Assembly (NCBI GenBank): GCA_945900945.1
Contig: CAMDKL010000012.1
Coordinates: 1 to 62,604 of the forward strand
Source of the DNA: Pirellula staleyi DSM 6068
Lineage (GTDB): Bacteria; Planctomycetota; Planctomycetia; Pirellulales; Pirellulaceae
Length of the DNA stretch: 62,604 bases
Reading direction: 5' to 3'
The notes below the pieces were generated by a model. It was given only the letters and a program-made list of their open reading frames with translations, did not search any database and had not been told where the DNA came from. Position numbers and translations under genes: made by a program. Shown here in pieces: positions 18,543 to 27,248 of the stretch (positions within the stretch are counted from its first letter, which is position 1; the number at the start of each line of letters is the position of its first letter).

Positions 18543-20552
18543 TTAAAATGTTGTTGATTGATCACGCACCGAATCCCATAGCAACTCGGCAACATCCAAT
18601 ACTTTGGTCGGACGAGTCGACGGGTCGGAAGACCGGACGGCATTCACACCATCCTCGAGCATCGTCATGCAAAATGGGCAGCCAACGGCGACCACGTCGG
18701 CACCGGTTTCCAAAACCTGCCGAGCACGTTCTTGATTGACTCGCTGGTTGGCTGGCTCGTCGACAAAACTCATTCCGCCACCGCCGCCGCAACAAAAACT
18801 CTTCTCACGACTCTTTTCCATTTCGACGCTCGCTGGACGAACCGATATTTGTACTAACTGCCGGGGTGCATCGAAGATATTATTCTGTCGGCCCAGATAA
18901 CATGGATCGTGAAACGTCACCTTTGCTTCCGATTGAGCCTTGGGCGACAGTTTGCCTTCGCTAACCAAACGCTCGAGAAATTGACTATGGTGCAAAACCT
19001 CAAAATTCCCACCCAACTCGGGGTACTCATTGCGAAGGGTATTGAAGCAATGGGGACAAGCCGTAACCACTGTTTTGACTTGATATCGCTGCAGTGTCGC
19101 GATATTTTCGCCAGCTAGCTTTTGAAACAAAAATTCGTTTCCCATTCTTCGGGCTGGGTCACCGGTGCAGCGCTCTTCGCGACCGAGAACCGCGTAATTG
19201 ACTCCCGCTTTATCGAGCAGTTGGGCCATGGCCCGGGTAACTCGTTGATTGCGTTCGACTAGCGCACCGCCACAGCCGACCCACAACAAAACGTCGCACT
19301 CCTGAATATCGGCTCGCTGAGGAACTTCGAGGCCTTTCATCCAATCCAGTCGCGAGAATTGCGTTCCCGCGTACGGATGCCCTCGAGCTTCCAGCGATCC
19401 GATGGCTTTTTCCATCGTGTCAGGCAAGACCGCCTCCTCCATCGCCAAGTGCCGTCGCATATCTACAATCTTTGGCATCTGAGCGATCGAGACCGGACAG
19501 GATTCGACGCAGGCTCCGCAGGTCGTGCAGGCCCACAACGCTTCGGGCGAAAGGGCGGGCGTCGCATCAATAATCGGTTTCGAAAAATCGTCTTGAGTAC
19601 GCGATAGATGTCGAAGATCCAAAATCAAATCGCGAGGCGAAAGCAGCTTACCGACTGCATTCGCCGGGCAAACGGCCGTACAGCGTCCACACTCAGTGCA
19701 AGCGTCCAGATCTAGCAGATCCTTCCAGGTGAAGCTCGATAATGCATTTACGCCGAGGCTCTCGTTCTTATCGAAATCGATCGCATGTAACGAGCCTCCT
19801 ATCGGTGACAGCGGTGCTGTATAAAGATTGAGAACTGCGGTCAGAGGATGCAAGAGTTTGGTATAAGGTGCCCATGCCAAAAAGCCGAAAACCAAACCCA
19901 TGTGAAACCACCAAGTTACTGCATGCGTCCACTGCATTGCAGGTATCGACATCCAGGATAGCGACGCCATGGCAATCACATATCCAAACGGCGACCACAT
20001 TCCCCAAGGATCATTGGTCGCAGCAATCCGCCAACCCTCCAGCAAAAAACCACTGAAGAGAATCGTCAGCAGCAGAATCAAGATCATTGACGCTTCCCAG
20101 CTATGTACCAATGGCATCGACGGGCTCGTCCAGCGGCGTACGGCGGCGAGAGATAACCCAAGAATCGTCAGAGCGCCAAAAATATCGACCGTCAGCGACT
20201 GAAACCACAGATAGAACTGGCCCTGCATGATCGGTAGACCAAAGTCGTGATGAACAAGGACTACTGTCGTTGCAACAGTCAGGTTGACCATGCCCCAGAA
20301 AATCAAAGCATGAAAGAAGCCCGCAAAACGTTTTTGCCATGTCGCTTGTTGAACGACTGCGTGCCGAAATAGGAATTGAATTCGTACCCAAGGTTGATCG
20401 AAACGCTGCTCGGGACGACCTCGTCTCCACGTGCGAAAACGCCGATAGATTCCGTAGCCAGCCACGAGCATCGTTGGAATCAACAACACGTACATGACCC
20501 AAACCTGAGACACATTCCAAAAGACTTCTCGAGTTGCGTGTTCGCCGTTCAT
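18543..20552 (-). CDS. EtfD-like membrane Fe-S oxidoreductase (heterodisulfide-reductase type)
   Basis: This 669-residue protein probably takes electrons from ETF and gives them to the quinone pool. The first about 250 residues contain several membrane helices of the nitrate-reductase-gamma/HdrE type (VWVMYVLLIPTMLVAGYGIY; AGFFHALIFWGMVNLTVATT). A dicluster ferredoxin region follows (CTECGRCTAVCPAN, about residue 284; CTTCGACVESCPVSI, about 340). The C-terminal half has two CCG-type domains (LLWVGCGGAL, TACPHCFNTL; HDPCYLGRQN, SFCCGGGGGMSF). This layout matches the EtfD family known from mycobacteria. Its ATG overlaps the etfA stop (ATGA), so the two are translationally coupled. Confidence 0.9.
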   Translation of the reverse strand: MNGEHATREVFWNVSQVWVMYVLLIPTMLVAGYGIYRRFRTWRRGRPEQRFDQPWVRIQFLFRHAVVQQATWQKRFAGFFHALIFWGMVNLTVATTVVLVHHDFGLPIMQGQFYLWFQSLTVDIFGALTILGLSLAAVRRWTSPSMPLVHSWEASMILILLLTILFSGFLLEGWRIAATNDPWGMWSPFGYVIAMASLSWMSIPAMQWTHAVTWWFHMGLVFGFLAWAPYTKLLHPLTAVLNLYTAPLSPIGGSLHAIDFDKNESLGVNALSSFTWKDLLDLDACTECGRCTAVCPANAVGKLLSPRDLILDLRHLSRTQDDFSKPIIDATPALSPEALWACTTCGACVESCPVSIAQMPKIVDMRRHLAMEEAVLPDTMEKAIGSLEARGHPYAGTQFSRLDWMKGLEVPQRADIQECDVLLWVGCGGALVERNQRVTRAMAQLLDKAGVNYAVLGREERCTGDPARRMGNEFLFQKLAGENIATLQRYQVKTVVTACPHCFNTLRNEYPELGGNFEVLHHSQFLERLVSEGKLSPKAQSEAKVTFHDPCYLGRQNNIFDAPRQLVQISVRPASVEMEKSREKSFCCGGGGGMSFVDEPANQRVNQERARQVLETGADVVAVGCPFCMTMLEDGVNAVRSSDPSTRPTKVLDVAELLWDSVRDQSTTF

Positions 20553-21520
20553 GCAAGCAACTCGATGAGCTTCTCTCTCAATGGACCGACCACCTGACGA
20601 TAGTCTTCGACGAGCCCGAATTGACAGTGTTGAAAGATCGGGGCATCCGGATCAAGGTTGATTGCAGCGATCGTTTTGGCATCAGCAATCCCCATGATGT
20701 GTTGACTAGCTCCGGAAATCGCGATCGCTAGATAAAGTTGTGGCGAAACTTTCTTACCGGTTTGCCCGACTTGCCATTCCGCAGGTACCCAACCGGCATC
20801 GCATGCGGCGCGGGAAGCCGCCATTTGCCCACCCATGATTTCTGCCAATGCTCTCAACTGTGTAAAAGGCTCAGAACCACCCAATCCACGACCGCCCGAG
20901 ACGATAACGCGAGCATCTTCCAGTCTCGCCGTCCCTTGCATTTCAGTTTGGCGATCGACTAACTTAATCTTCGTGTTCGGTTCTAGAGTGAGAGTCAAGC
21001 GGGTGAGATCGGTGGTCAGGGCCTGCTGCTGAGCGGGCTCTTGAGCGCGCGCGCGAACCCAAAGGATTGCTGGCGCACGACTCAGTTTGATTGTAGCTTG
21101 GGCTTTGCCTCCGTAAACCGAACGTGTTACCAAGACCGTCTCGTTCCGTCCCGACAGCTTCAATGCATCCCCGGCAGCCGATCCGCCCAAACGATGTGCC
21201 AACCTCGGAACCAGCTCCTGACAATAGGTATCATTACCCAACAGGACCGCTTTTGGATTCAATTGCTTACACACTTCGGTCAGGGCCGTGAGTGTGGTTT
21301 CGCTGTGATAGCTGTCCAGCAGTGGATGATCTGCGACGGCAATACTATCAGAGAACTTCGTGGCTTCGGCGATCAGGGCATCCGAAGCAGGACCAACAAT
21401 CAACCCAACATGCTTGTATGCAAGATCACGCGATAGTCGCTGGCCTGCGCCGAGGACTCCCAGGGCGGCCCGATCGATTCCGGTCCAGCCGAAAATACAA
21501 CTCACTACAACGGATGTCAA
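20549..21520 (-). CDS. etfA: Electron transfer flavoprotein, alpha subunit
   Basis: EtfA binds FAD and, with EtfB, carries electrons from acyl-CoA dehydrogenases. I choose the TTG at 21520 (giving MTSVVVSCIFGWTG), preceded by AAGGGG at 21527-21532 at good spacing. The longer frame to 21601 would run into a dispersed repeat. This gives 323 residues, the normal length. The C-terminal FAD domain is complete: VIVSGGRGLGGSEPF, ASRAACDAGWVP, QVGQTGKKVSPQLYLAIAIS, GASQHIMGI and INLDPDAPIF. The stop overlaps the ATG of the EtfD-like gene. Confidence 0.93.
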   Translation of the reverse strand: MTSVVVSCIFGWTGIDRAALGVLGAGQRLSRDLAYKHVGLIVGPASDALIAEATKFSDSIAVADHPLLDSYHSETTLTALTEVCKQLNPKAVLLGNDTYCQELVPRLAHRLGGSAAGDALKLSGRNETVLVTRSVYGGKAQATIKLSRAPAILWVRARAQEPAQQQALTTDLTRLTLTLEPNTKIKLVDRQTEMQGTARLEDARVIVSGGRGLGGSEPFTQLRALAEIMGGQMAASRAACDAGWVPAEWQVGQTGKKVSPQLYLAIAISGASQHIMGIADAKTIAAINLDPDAPIFQHCQFGLVEDYRQVVGPLREKLIELLA

Positions 21521-21578
21521 ACTTGACCCCTTATAAAATGTTGGTAATAACCGAAAAGCGATTACTTTGTTCTCAACT

Positions 21579-21647
21579 TGAGCCGCAGGCGCTAGCCACA
21601 TTTGTAAATCGTGACGCTTTTCTAAGCGGCTAGCGCCCGCGGCTCAG
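21579..21647. repeat. Dispersed palindromic CTAGC element, copy 2
   Basis: TGAGCCGCAGGCGCTAGCC (21579-21597) and GGCTAGCGCCCGCGGCTCA (21628-21646) are inverted repeats matching at 18 of 19 positions, with a 30-base interior. It fills the spacer between etfB (stop at 21660) and etfA. RNA of it would form a long hairpin within the etf transcript, which could set the ratio of the two messages. Confidence 0.85.
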
Positions 21648-21659
21648 TATTTTATGGTG

Positions 21660-22472
21660 TTATGCCGATTGAACTACAGTTGCGATTCTTTTGGCAAGTA
21701 AACTAATCCGATCGTCGAGCGTTTCACCCGTGACCCATTCGCAATGCGTTTGTTTGATGGGAATCGCTAATTCAACGACTTCGGTGCATGCCAAGTCCTC
21801 AGAAATCGATTGGGCATCCACGCCAAGTTCGGCCAAACTCCAAGTGGTGAGCGGTTGACGGAAAGCCTGCATCACATCGCGGGTCTTGGCAATTCGCGGA
21901 ACGTTGTGTTCGTTGTTTGTCACGGTGATTACCAATGGAGTGGAAGCCTCAAGGGCCTCCCAGCCTTGATCGGTCTGCCGGCGAATGCGAACTAATGCGG
22001 TGTTAACGGTATCAGCCTTTAGTTCGTCTGCTAGGCTGACGCAGGGCCGGCCAAGCTCTTCCGCTAAGAGGGCACCCGTTTGCCCATCTCCCCAGTCCCC
22101 GGATTCTCTTCCTGTTAATACGAGATCGAAGTCACCCAGTTTTCGAATGGCTGCCGCCAATACTCGGGCGATGCACCATGGATTAGGTCGCTGCGAAAGG
22201 TCACTGCGAATGAGGACCGCACTATCGACTCGAAGCGCAAGTGCTTTCCTTAAGATCTCTTCGGCGGATGGAACTCCAAAGGTTATCACCGTGATCTTGC
22301 CGCCATGCTTCTCGCGAAACTGCAAGGCCGTCTCCAACGCATTGGCACAAAAGATATTCATGACAAGCCCGGCGGTGTTGCGATCAGCGTCTCGTCCGGC
22401 CGCATCGATTCGAAAATCTCGTGACGGCAACTCGGGGTCAAGAATCTGCTTCAAGCAGACAAGTATGTTCAT
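21660..22472 (-). CDS. etfB: Electron transfer flavoprotein, beta subunit
   Basis: EtfB pairs with EtfA and binds AMP or a second flavin. The ATG at 22472 (MNILVCLKQILDPE) matches the family start; the longer frame adds 11 unlikely residues. Upstream, AAGGGG lies about 11 bases from the ATG. Motifs include TVITFGVPSAEEILRKALAL, the family region DLVLTGRESGDWGDGQTGAL and LVITVTNNEHNVPRIAK. It is the first gene of the etfB-etfA-etfD-dehydrogenase run. Confidence 0.93.
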   Translation of the reverse strand: MNILVCLKQILDPELPSRDFRIDAAGRDADRNTAGLVMNIFCANALETALQFREKHGGKITVITFGVPSAEEILRKALALRVDSAVLIRSDLSQRPNPWCIARVLAAAIRKLGDFDLVLTGRESGDWGDGQTGALLAEELGRPCVSLADELKADTVNTALVRIRRQTDQGWEALEASTPLVITVTNNEHNVPRIAKTRDVMQAFRQPLTTWSLAELGVDAQSISEDLACTEVVELAIPIKQTHCEWVTGETLDDRISLLAKRIATVVQSA

Positions 22473-22680
22473 CAAATGCGTTAACCCCTTCGCTGGAGAA
22501 ATCAAAAGTTCTCCAGGATACAGCTTGGTTATTTGCTAAAACGTCTGGTCGGCACTCAGCATTCCACCACGCTTCCATATCAATGTAGCTGGCTGGCAAG
22601 TGTCCGTCAACAAGCCGTAGTGGGACGATATTATTACTTACTGTTCAATCGCTAACTTGCGAGCCATGCTTCGAAGCAGA

Positions 22681-23556
22681 TTACCAAACGACTTTTTTCG
22701 CATCGAAAACAGGGCCATCGATGCAGGTTCGCTGGTAATCCCACTCGCCATCAAGTTGCTTAATTTTTGCGACACAGGTAAAACAAATTCCGATACCACA
22801 GGCCATGGGGGTTTCTAAGGATAGCTCGCACTGCACTCCGTATTCCAATGCGATCCGGCTAACTGCTTCCATCATCGACTCTGGCCCGCAACATGCGATC
22901 CGACAATTGACACTTGATTCATCCAACATGGAACACAAAAGGTCTGTTACGCGTCCATGATGTCCAAACGATCCGTCATCTGTAGCGATCCGAACCTGCG
23001 AGCATGTCTTTTCGAAATCGGCGAGGCCAGCCAGATATTCTTTCGTTCTTGCACCGTAGCAAAGGGTCACACGTTTTGCGTAACCGTTTGGTTGCGTTGG
23101 AGTGCCGTATTGTGATTTACCAAGCGCTGCGGATGCCAGCGTTAACATGGGTGTCTGTCCGACGCCGCCCGCGACCAAGATGAGATGGTCGGTCGGCAGA
23201 ATCGAAAAACCGTTTCCGAGCGGACCCCAGAATTCGACCTGATCCCCTACCACACATTGCGACAATGCCTGAGTGAATTTCCCTTTGACTGTGTAGACGA
23301 CACTGACCCCTTCCGGCTGTTCGTCCCTGTCCAAATTTCGGTCGTACATGGCCAATGCTCGCCCGATCAAAGGATCCGTCCGGCCAGCGATACGAACCAT
23401 AAAGAATTGACCCGGCACGGTATGACGAGCCAACTCAGGTGCCTCGACCGTCAGCTGCCAAGTGTCCTTTGCAATACATCGGTGAATTGCAATTCGAGTC
23501 GATACGAAATCAAACTTGGCCGAGCACACTTCGGTATTTGAAAGTGCGGTGCTCAT
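22681..23556 (-). CDS. PyrK-like NAD(P)H-flavin/2Fe-2S electron transfer protein
   Basis: This protein resembles the electron-transfer subunit of dihydroorotate dehydrogenase B. The 291 residues contain the FAD barrel (VPGQFFMVRIAGRTDPLIGR), the NAD-binding domain (LILVAGGVGQTPMLTLASAA; CCGPESMMEAVSRIA) and a C-terminal 2Fe-2S site (ACGIGICFTCVAKI ... DYQRTCIDGPVF). It begins 2 bases after the CcsBA stop codon. No pyrD is next to it, so its partner is not visible: it may serve a distant PyrD, or another reductase as in the related sulfhydrogenase/NfnA-type proteins. The fold is secure, the partner is not. Confidence 0.85.
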   Translation of the reverse strand: MSTALSNTEVCSAKFDFVSTRIAIHRCIAKDTWQLTVEAPELARHTVPGQFFMVRIAGRTDPLIGRALAMYDRNLDRDEQPEGVSVVYTVKGKFTQALSQCVVGDQVEFWGPLGNGFSILPTDHLILVAGGVGQTPMLTLASAALGKSQYGTPTQPNGYAKRVTLCYGARTKEYLAGLADFEKTCSQVRIATDDGSFGHHGRVTDLLCSMLDESSVNCRIACCGPESMMEAVSRIALEYGVQCELSLETPMACGIGICFTCVAKIKQLDGEWDYQRTCIDGPVFDAKKVVW

Positions 23557-23558
23557 GG

Positions 23559-26500
23559 CTACTTGAGTTCAGCCTGTGACTTTGCTCCGCGAAGCACGAC
23601 TAAACCAACTCCAAGAGCGATCACAATAATTTGGCTCAGGGCAAAGAATGCGAGATAGTTGAAAGTGGTCGCATTGAAACCGTAACTATGCAGTCCAACA
23701 CCAAGCAAATTGGTTCCGAACATCGACCAAGCGGTGATGATATTGCCAAACACCGCGAGTATTCCAAAACCCAGCGCTGCAATTATTTTGTCCCATCGAG
23801 CATGCAGCAAGAGCGCATTCCAAAGGACGATCATCATTGCACCGTTTTCTTTGGGATCCCATCCCCAGAATCGACCCCAACTATCGTCACCCCAAAGGCC
23901 GCCCAATACCGTCCCAACAAAGCTAAAGAACAACCCGAAGCAAACCACTCCGTAGCAGATGCGATACAAGGTTGGAATTGCGTCCGCCGCCGATTGCCCC
24001 AATCCTTGATTTTCCGCAGACTTAGGTCCAACTTTGAGTAGATGCGAGGAAGTGGATGTTTTGGGTGTCGGTGACATCCTCGCGATGAGTGTTGCTATGA
24101 CAATTCCTATCCCGAGAAAACCAGCGACGAACGTCGCGCTATAGCCGAGAGACACACTCACAACATGTGTTGCCAGCCAAAACTGAGTGTCGAGCACGGC
24201 CTCAAGTACTGGCATGGAGTCACCCATAGCCAGGGCGTTTGCGACCAGAAGCGTCAAGAATCCGGTTACCGACGCGACCAAAACCGAAATGGAAACAGGG
24301 AATAACAACTCGGTGATCGTGCAGAAAAGAACCATGGCCCAACCGATAAAGACAGCAGCCGAGTAGAGCGTTGCAACGGGTGGACGTTCGGATATATAGA
24401 CTCGGCAAACGATTGCCGCCGTGTGAACCAAAAGTGTAATGACACATAACCAAAACGCGGTGCGTCTCAACGTATTTCTAGCAAATGCAAAACTCAGAAA
24501 TGCCAGAACTCCACACACGACATATAGCCATGTCGCGATCATGATCGGTGCAAAGTGCTCATACCAGGCTTCAAACGGGACTTTGCCGACCCGGATCGTA
24601 GAACCAAATTCCTCGTTTACGCTAGTCTTGAAACCGGCTACTTGTTTATTGATCTCAGTCGGATTCTTTCTTTCTGTGGAGAAGCTCTCGATGATCGCCA
24701 AGAAGCTTAAGACGGATTCTTTTTTCGGTTCAACACCGGTAGCTTTGGACTTAACCGTCTCAAAAAGAGCTGGTCCAAAGGCATCCCATTTCGCCGGCGG
24801 TGCTTTTTCGCCTGGTTTGACGGCCACGTTGGCAACTGGCGGGATAATCGCAATCGGACTTCTCTCTCGAATACGATCCACCTCTGTCTGAAGGCTACGG
24901 ATGGCCGCAATCATTTGATTAGGATCCGAGTTGACTCGCGGTGTAAGCGGCGTATATGCATCGAACAAATTATCAAGCGTAGATAACTTCTCGATCGTTT
25001 CGGCCAGCTTCGATTGTTCGAAACTCCAGTCCTCCCGCTTGGTCTTAAAAAGACTTTCAACTTGCCCACGAATTTTTACTAGCCCCTCACGAATCTGGTT
25101 ATAGGAATAGCGATTGGATTTGTGACGATTGAGCCCCAAAGCGGTCGTTGTCTCAGCAGCGTCGATTCGAATAAGTGGGCTATCCAGGACCCAGCCTTCT
25201 CGAGCAAAGACACCCATGATCCACTTGCTTGCTTCAACTGGTTTGCCCGTCTTGTGAATCGGTTCGTACTCGTGACCGTCATTGCTCAATGCATAGCGTT
25301 TGTTGGAAAGTATCTCGAGAACCTCACCCGCTGCGGATGCGAGCGGCTTGACTCTGCCACCAAACTGAACAGGTATTTCTCCAATGGCGTACCAGTTGAT
25401 TTCGTCGCGATCGATCTTGGGCGTAGCTGCACTCTTTGCAATCCAAACGACAACAATGCCGCAAATGATCGCAGGGACCACGATCCCAAAGATCGGATAC
25501 TTAACGAGCGTGGATACAGGCATTTCTCCACTAGAAAACTTTAATCGATCGTACCGCGAAGCGAAACGACCAAATGTTCCACCGAAGTGAACGAGCATTC
25601 CTAACCCTGATAGAACACACGCTACATACGGGATCAACCAACCTGCGTTGGTTACCACCTGAAGCGTGGTTTGCTCCACACCATACGGGTTCTGGCTCCC
25701 ATTCATATAACCTGATTGGTAGAAGGTTTCGCCTCGAAAACGCATGGGGTTGTTCATCCAGATCCGGCCTTGTTGCAGCGTATCTCCCTGAGTATCCGTG
25801 ATCTTGACGAACGACGAATAGTCCTTGGGCTTGGATGTCCCCGTGTACTGCTCAAGTACAACGTCATCCAATACAACCGAATAGGGTTTATAGTTTCGGC
25901 GGAAACGAAGTCCGAAGTCCCAAGTCTTGCCAGCCACTTCGGCTTGCTCGTATTCTGACTTGTACATGATCGCGTCATCGTTGAGGAGTTGGCTCACTGC
26001 ATAGGAGCCAATCGGTTTTTCATCCTCTTTGTTGCGGAGTGTGATATAAGCGGTAGCAAAGTTTTGTTCGCTTTTAGCTCCACCTGCCTTCGGGACGTCT
26101 AGAAATCTATATTCGCGAATGCCAACCCCCGTTAATTGAAAATCGTCCTCCGATGGCTGGGCTGGACGCTTGCGTTCTTCGCGCGTGGAGTTGGTCATCC
26201 ATCGGTCGACACGGACTTCAAAAGGAAGTTCTGGCGACGAAAGGAATTTGCCATTTGCTGCCGATTTTTCCAACATAGGGTGGTCAAAAGCAATCACATG
26301 GTTTTTATCGTCAGCGCTTTTATCTACAAACGCCAATTCGACCGTATCCATCTCATAAGCAACTTGTGTCCGTTGCCCTTCGAAAATAGCGATCCGTTCT
26401 TCACGCTGAGCGTCACCGAAAATGAATTGGCCGAGCATCAGCAGGCCCACCCCTAAGTGGATCAACACGTTTCCGCCTCGATTGCCGAACAACAGCAACA

Positions 26501-27242
26501 AGCCGACCAACAGTACTACACTAACGACTAAGCTTTTAGTCAGTTGCCAAACGATCCGAAGACCAGGGTCAGGAATTCGATACGCATCGTTCGTCGAAAT
26601 CAGGAAGTAACTGACGCCGAGAAGAATTGCAGTCACGGTCCAGATGGTCCATCGAATGACGCGAGTCTTTGGGTTCCAGCCAACGCACCAAACCAAGGCG
26701 CCTGCCGCAAGGCCCCAAACGCTCGCCTTCACTCCAGTCCATAGCCAATCGTAACTAAAGGGCGGTTCACCTTGCAATCCGTCTCCTAAATGTGCACTCA
26801 AAACGATTAAACCAACCAAAGCAAAGCCAATGATCGTAAAGAACAATCCCGCAACGAATCGCCCTCCTTTTGCGTTCATCGCAAAGCGAGTCATTTTGGC
26901 GGCGATCAGATTAATGAGCAGAATCAACCCAATAGATGCCCCACCCGGAATGGCAAAAGCATAAGGGACAATGTCCTTGTGAGGCCAAATGGTCTGGGGT
27001 ACAAAGACATCGAAAGGGACTTTTGCGACCCAACTGTTAAAATACTGTTTCTTGACGTCGACGATTGTTTCTGTGTCTTGAGCAAGCGTACCGACGAAGA
27101 GGATCATGGTTCCCAATGCAAACATGGTTACCGTGATCTTGAGCGAGCCTATCGCGCGCATCACGAGCCATGCCACTCTCGCTATGTCCAGCGGAGCGAC
27201 CGTCGTTGCTACTCTACCACTACTAAAAGTTCCAGTTGCCAC
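23559..27242 (-). CDS. ccsBA: Fused ResB-CcsA cytochrome c synthase (system II)
   Basis: This membrane enzyme exports heme and attaches it to apocytochromes c at the outer face of the membrane. The start is GTG at 27242, 6 bases after the lipoprotein stop. The ResB half (about residues 1-600) has membrane helices near the N-terminus, a large periplasmic loop with FRGETFYQSGYMN, and another helix. A hydrophilic segment (about 620-880) follows, then the CcsA half with the heme-handling WWD region WGRFWGWDPKENGAMMIVLW (about residues 1110-1130). At 1227 residues it is longer than usual fused forms, mostly because of the periplasmic linker. Confidence 0.93.
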   Translation of the reverse strand: MATGTFSSGRVATTVAPLDIARVAWLVMRAIGSLKITVTMFALGTMILFVGTLAQDTETIVDVKKQYFNSWVAKVPFDVFVPQTIWPHKDIVPYAFAIPGGASIGLILLINLIAAKMTRFAMNAKGGRFVAGLFFTIIGFALVGLIVLSAHLGDGLQGEPPFSYDWLWTGVKASVWGLAAGALVWCVGWNPKTRVIRWTIWTVTAILLGVSYFLISTNDAYRIPDPGLRIVWQLTKSLVVSVVLLVGLLLLFGNRGGNVLIHLGVGLLMLGQFIFGDAQREERIAIFEGQRTQVAYEMDTVELAFVDKSADDKNHVIAFDHPMLEKSAANGKFLSSPELPFEVRVDRWMTNSTREERKRPAQPSEDDFQLTGVGIREYRFLDVPKAGGAKSEQNFATAYITLRNKEDEKPIGSYAVSQLLNDDAIMYKSEYEQAEVAGKTWDFGLRFRRNYKPYSVVLDDVVLEQYTGTSKPKDYSSFVKITDTQGDTLQQGRIWMNNPMRFRGETFYQSGYMNGSQNPYGVEQTTLQVVTNAGWLIPYVACVLSGLGMLVHFGGTFGRFASRYDRLKFSSGEMPVSTLVKYPIFGIVVPAIICGIVVVWIAKSAATPKIDRDEINWYAIGEIPVQFGGRVKPLASAAGEVLEILSNKRYALSNDGHEYEPIHKTGKPVEASKWIMGVFAREGWVLDSPLIRIDAAETTTALGLNRHKSNRYSYNQIREGLVKIRGQVESLFKTKREDWSFEQSKLAETIEKLSTLDNLFDAYTPLTPRVNSDPNQMIAAIRSLQTEVDRIRERSPIAIIPPVANVAVKPGEKAPPAKWDAFGPALFETVKSKATGVEPKKESVLSFLAIIESFSTERKNPTEINKQVAGFKTSVNEEFGSTIRVGKVPFEAWYEHFAPIMIATWLYVVCGVLAFLSFAFARNTLRRTAFWLCVITLLVHTAAIVCRVYISERPPVATLYSAAVFIGWAMVLFCTITELLFPVSISVLVASVTGFLTLLVANALAMGDSMPVLEAVLDTQFWLATHVVSVSLGYSATFVAGFLGIGIVIATLIARMSPTPKTSTSSHLLKVGPKSAENQGLGQSAADAIPTLYRICYGVVCFGLFFSFVGTVLGGLWGDDSWGRFWGWDPKENGAMMIVLWNALLLHARWDKIIAALGFGILAVFGNIITAWSMFGTNLLGVGLHSYGFNATTFNYLAFFALSQIIVIALGVGLVVLRGAKSQAELK

Positions 27243-27248
27243 GCGGAA

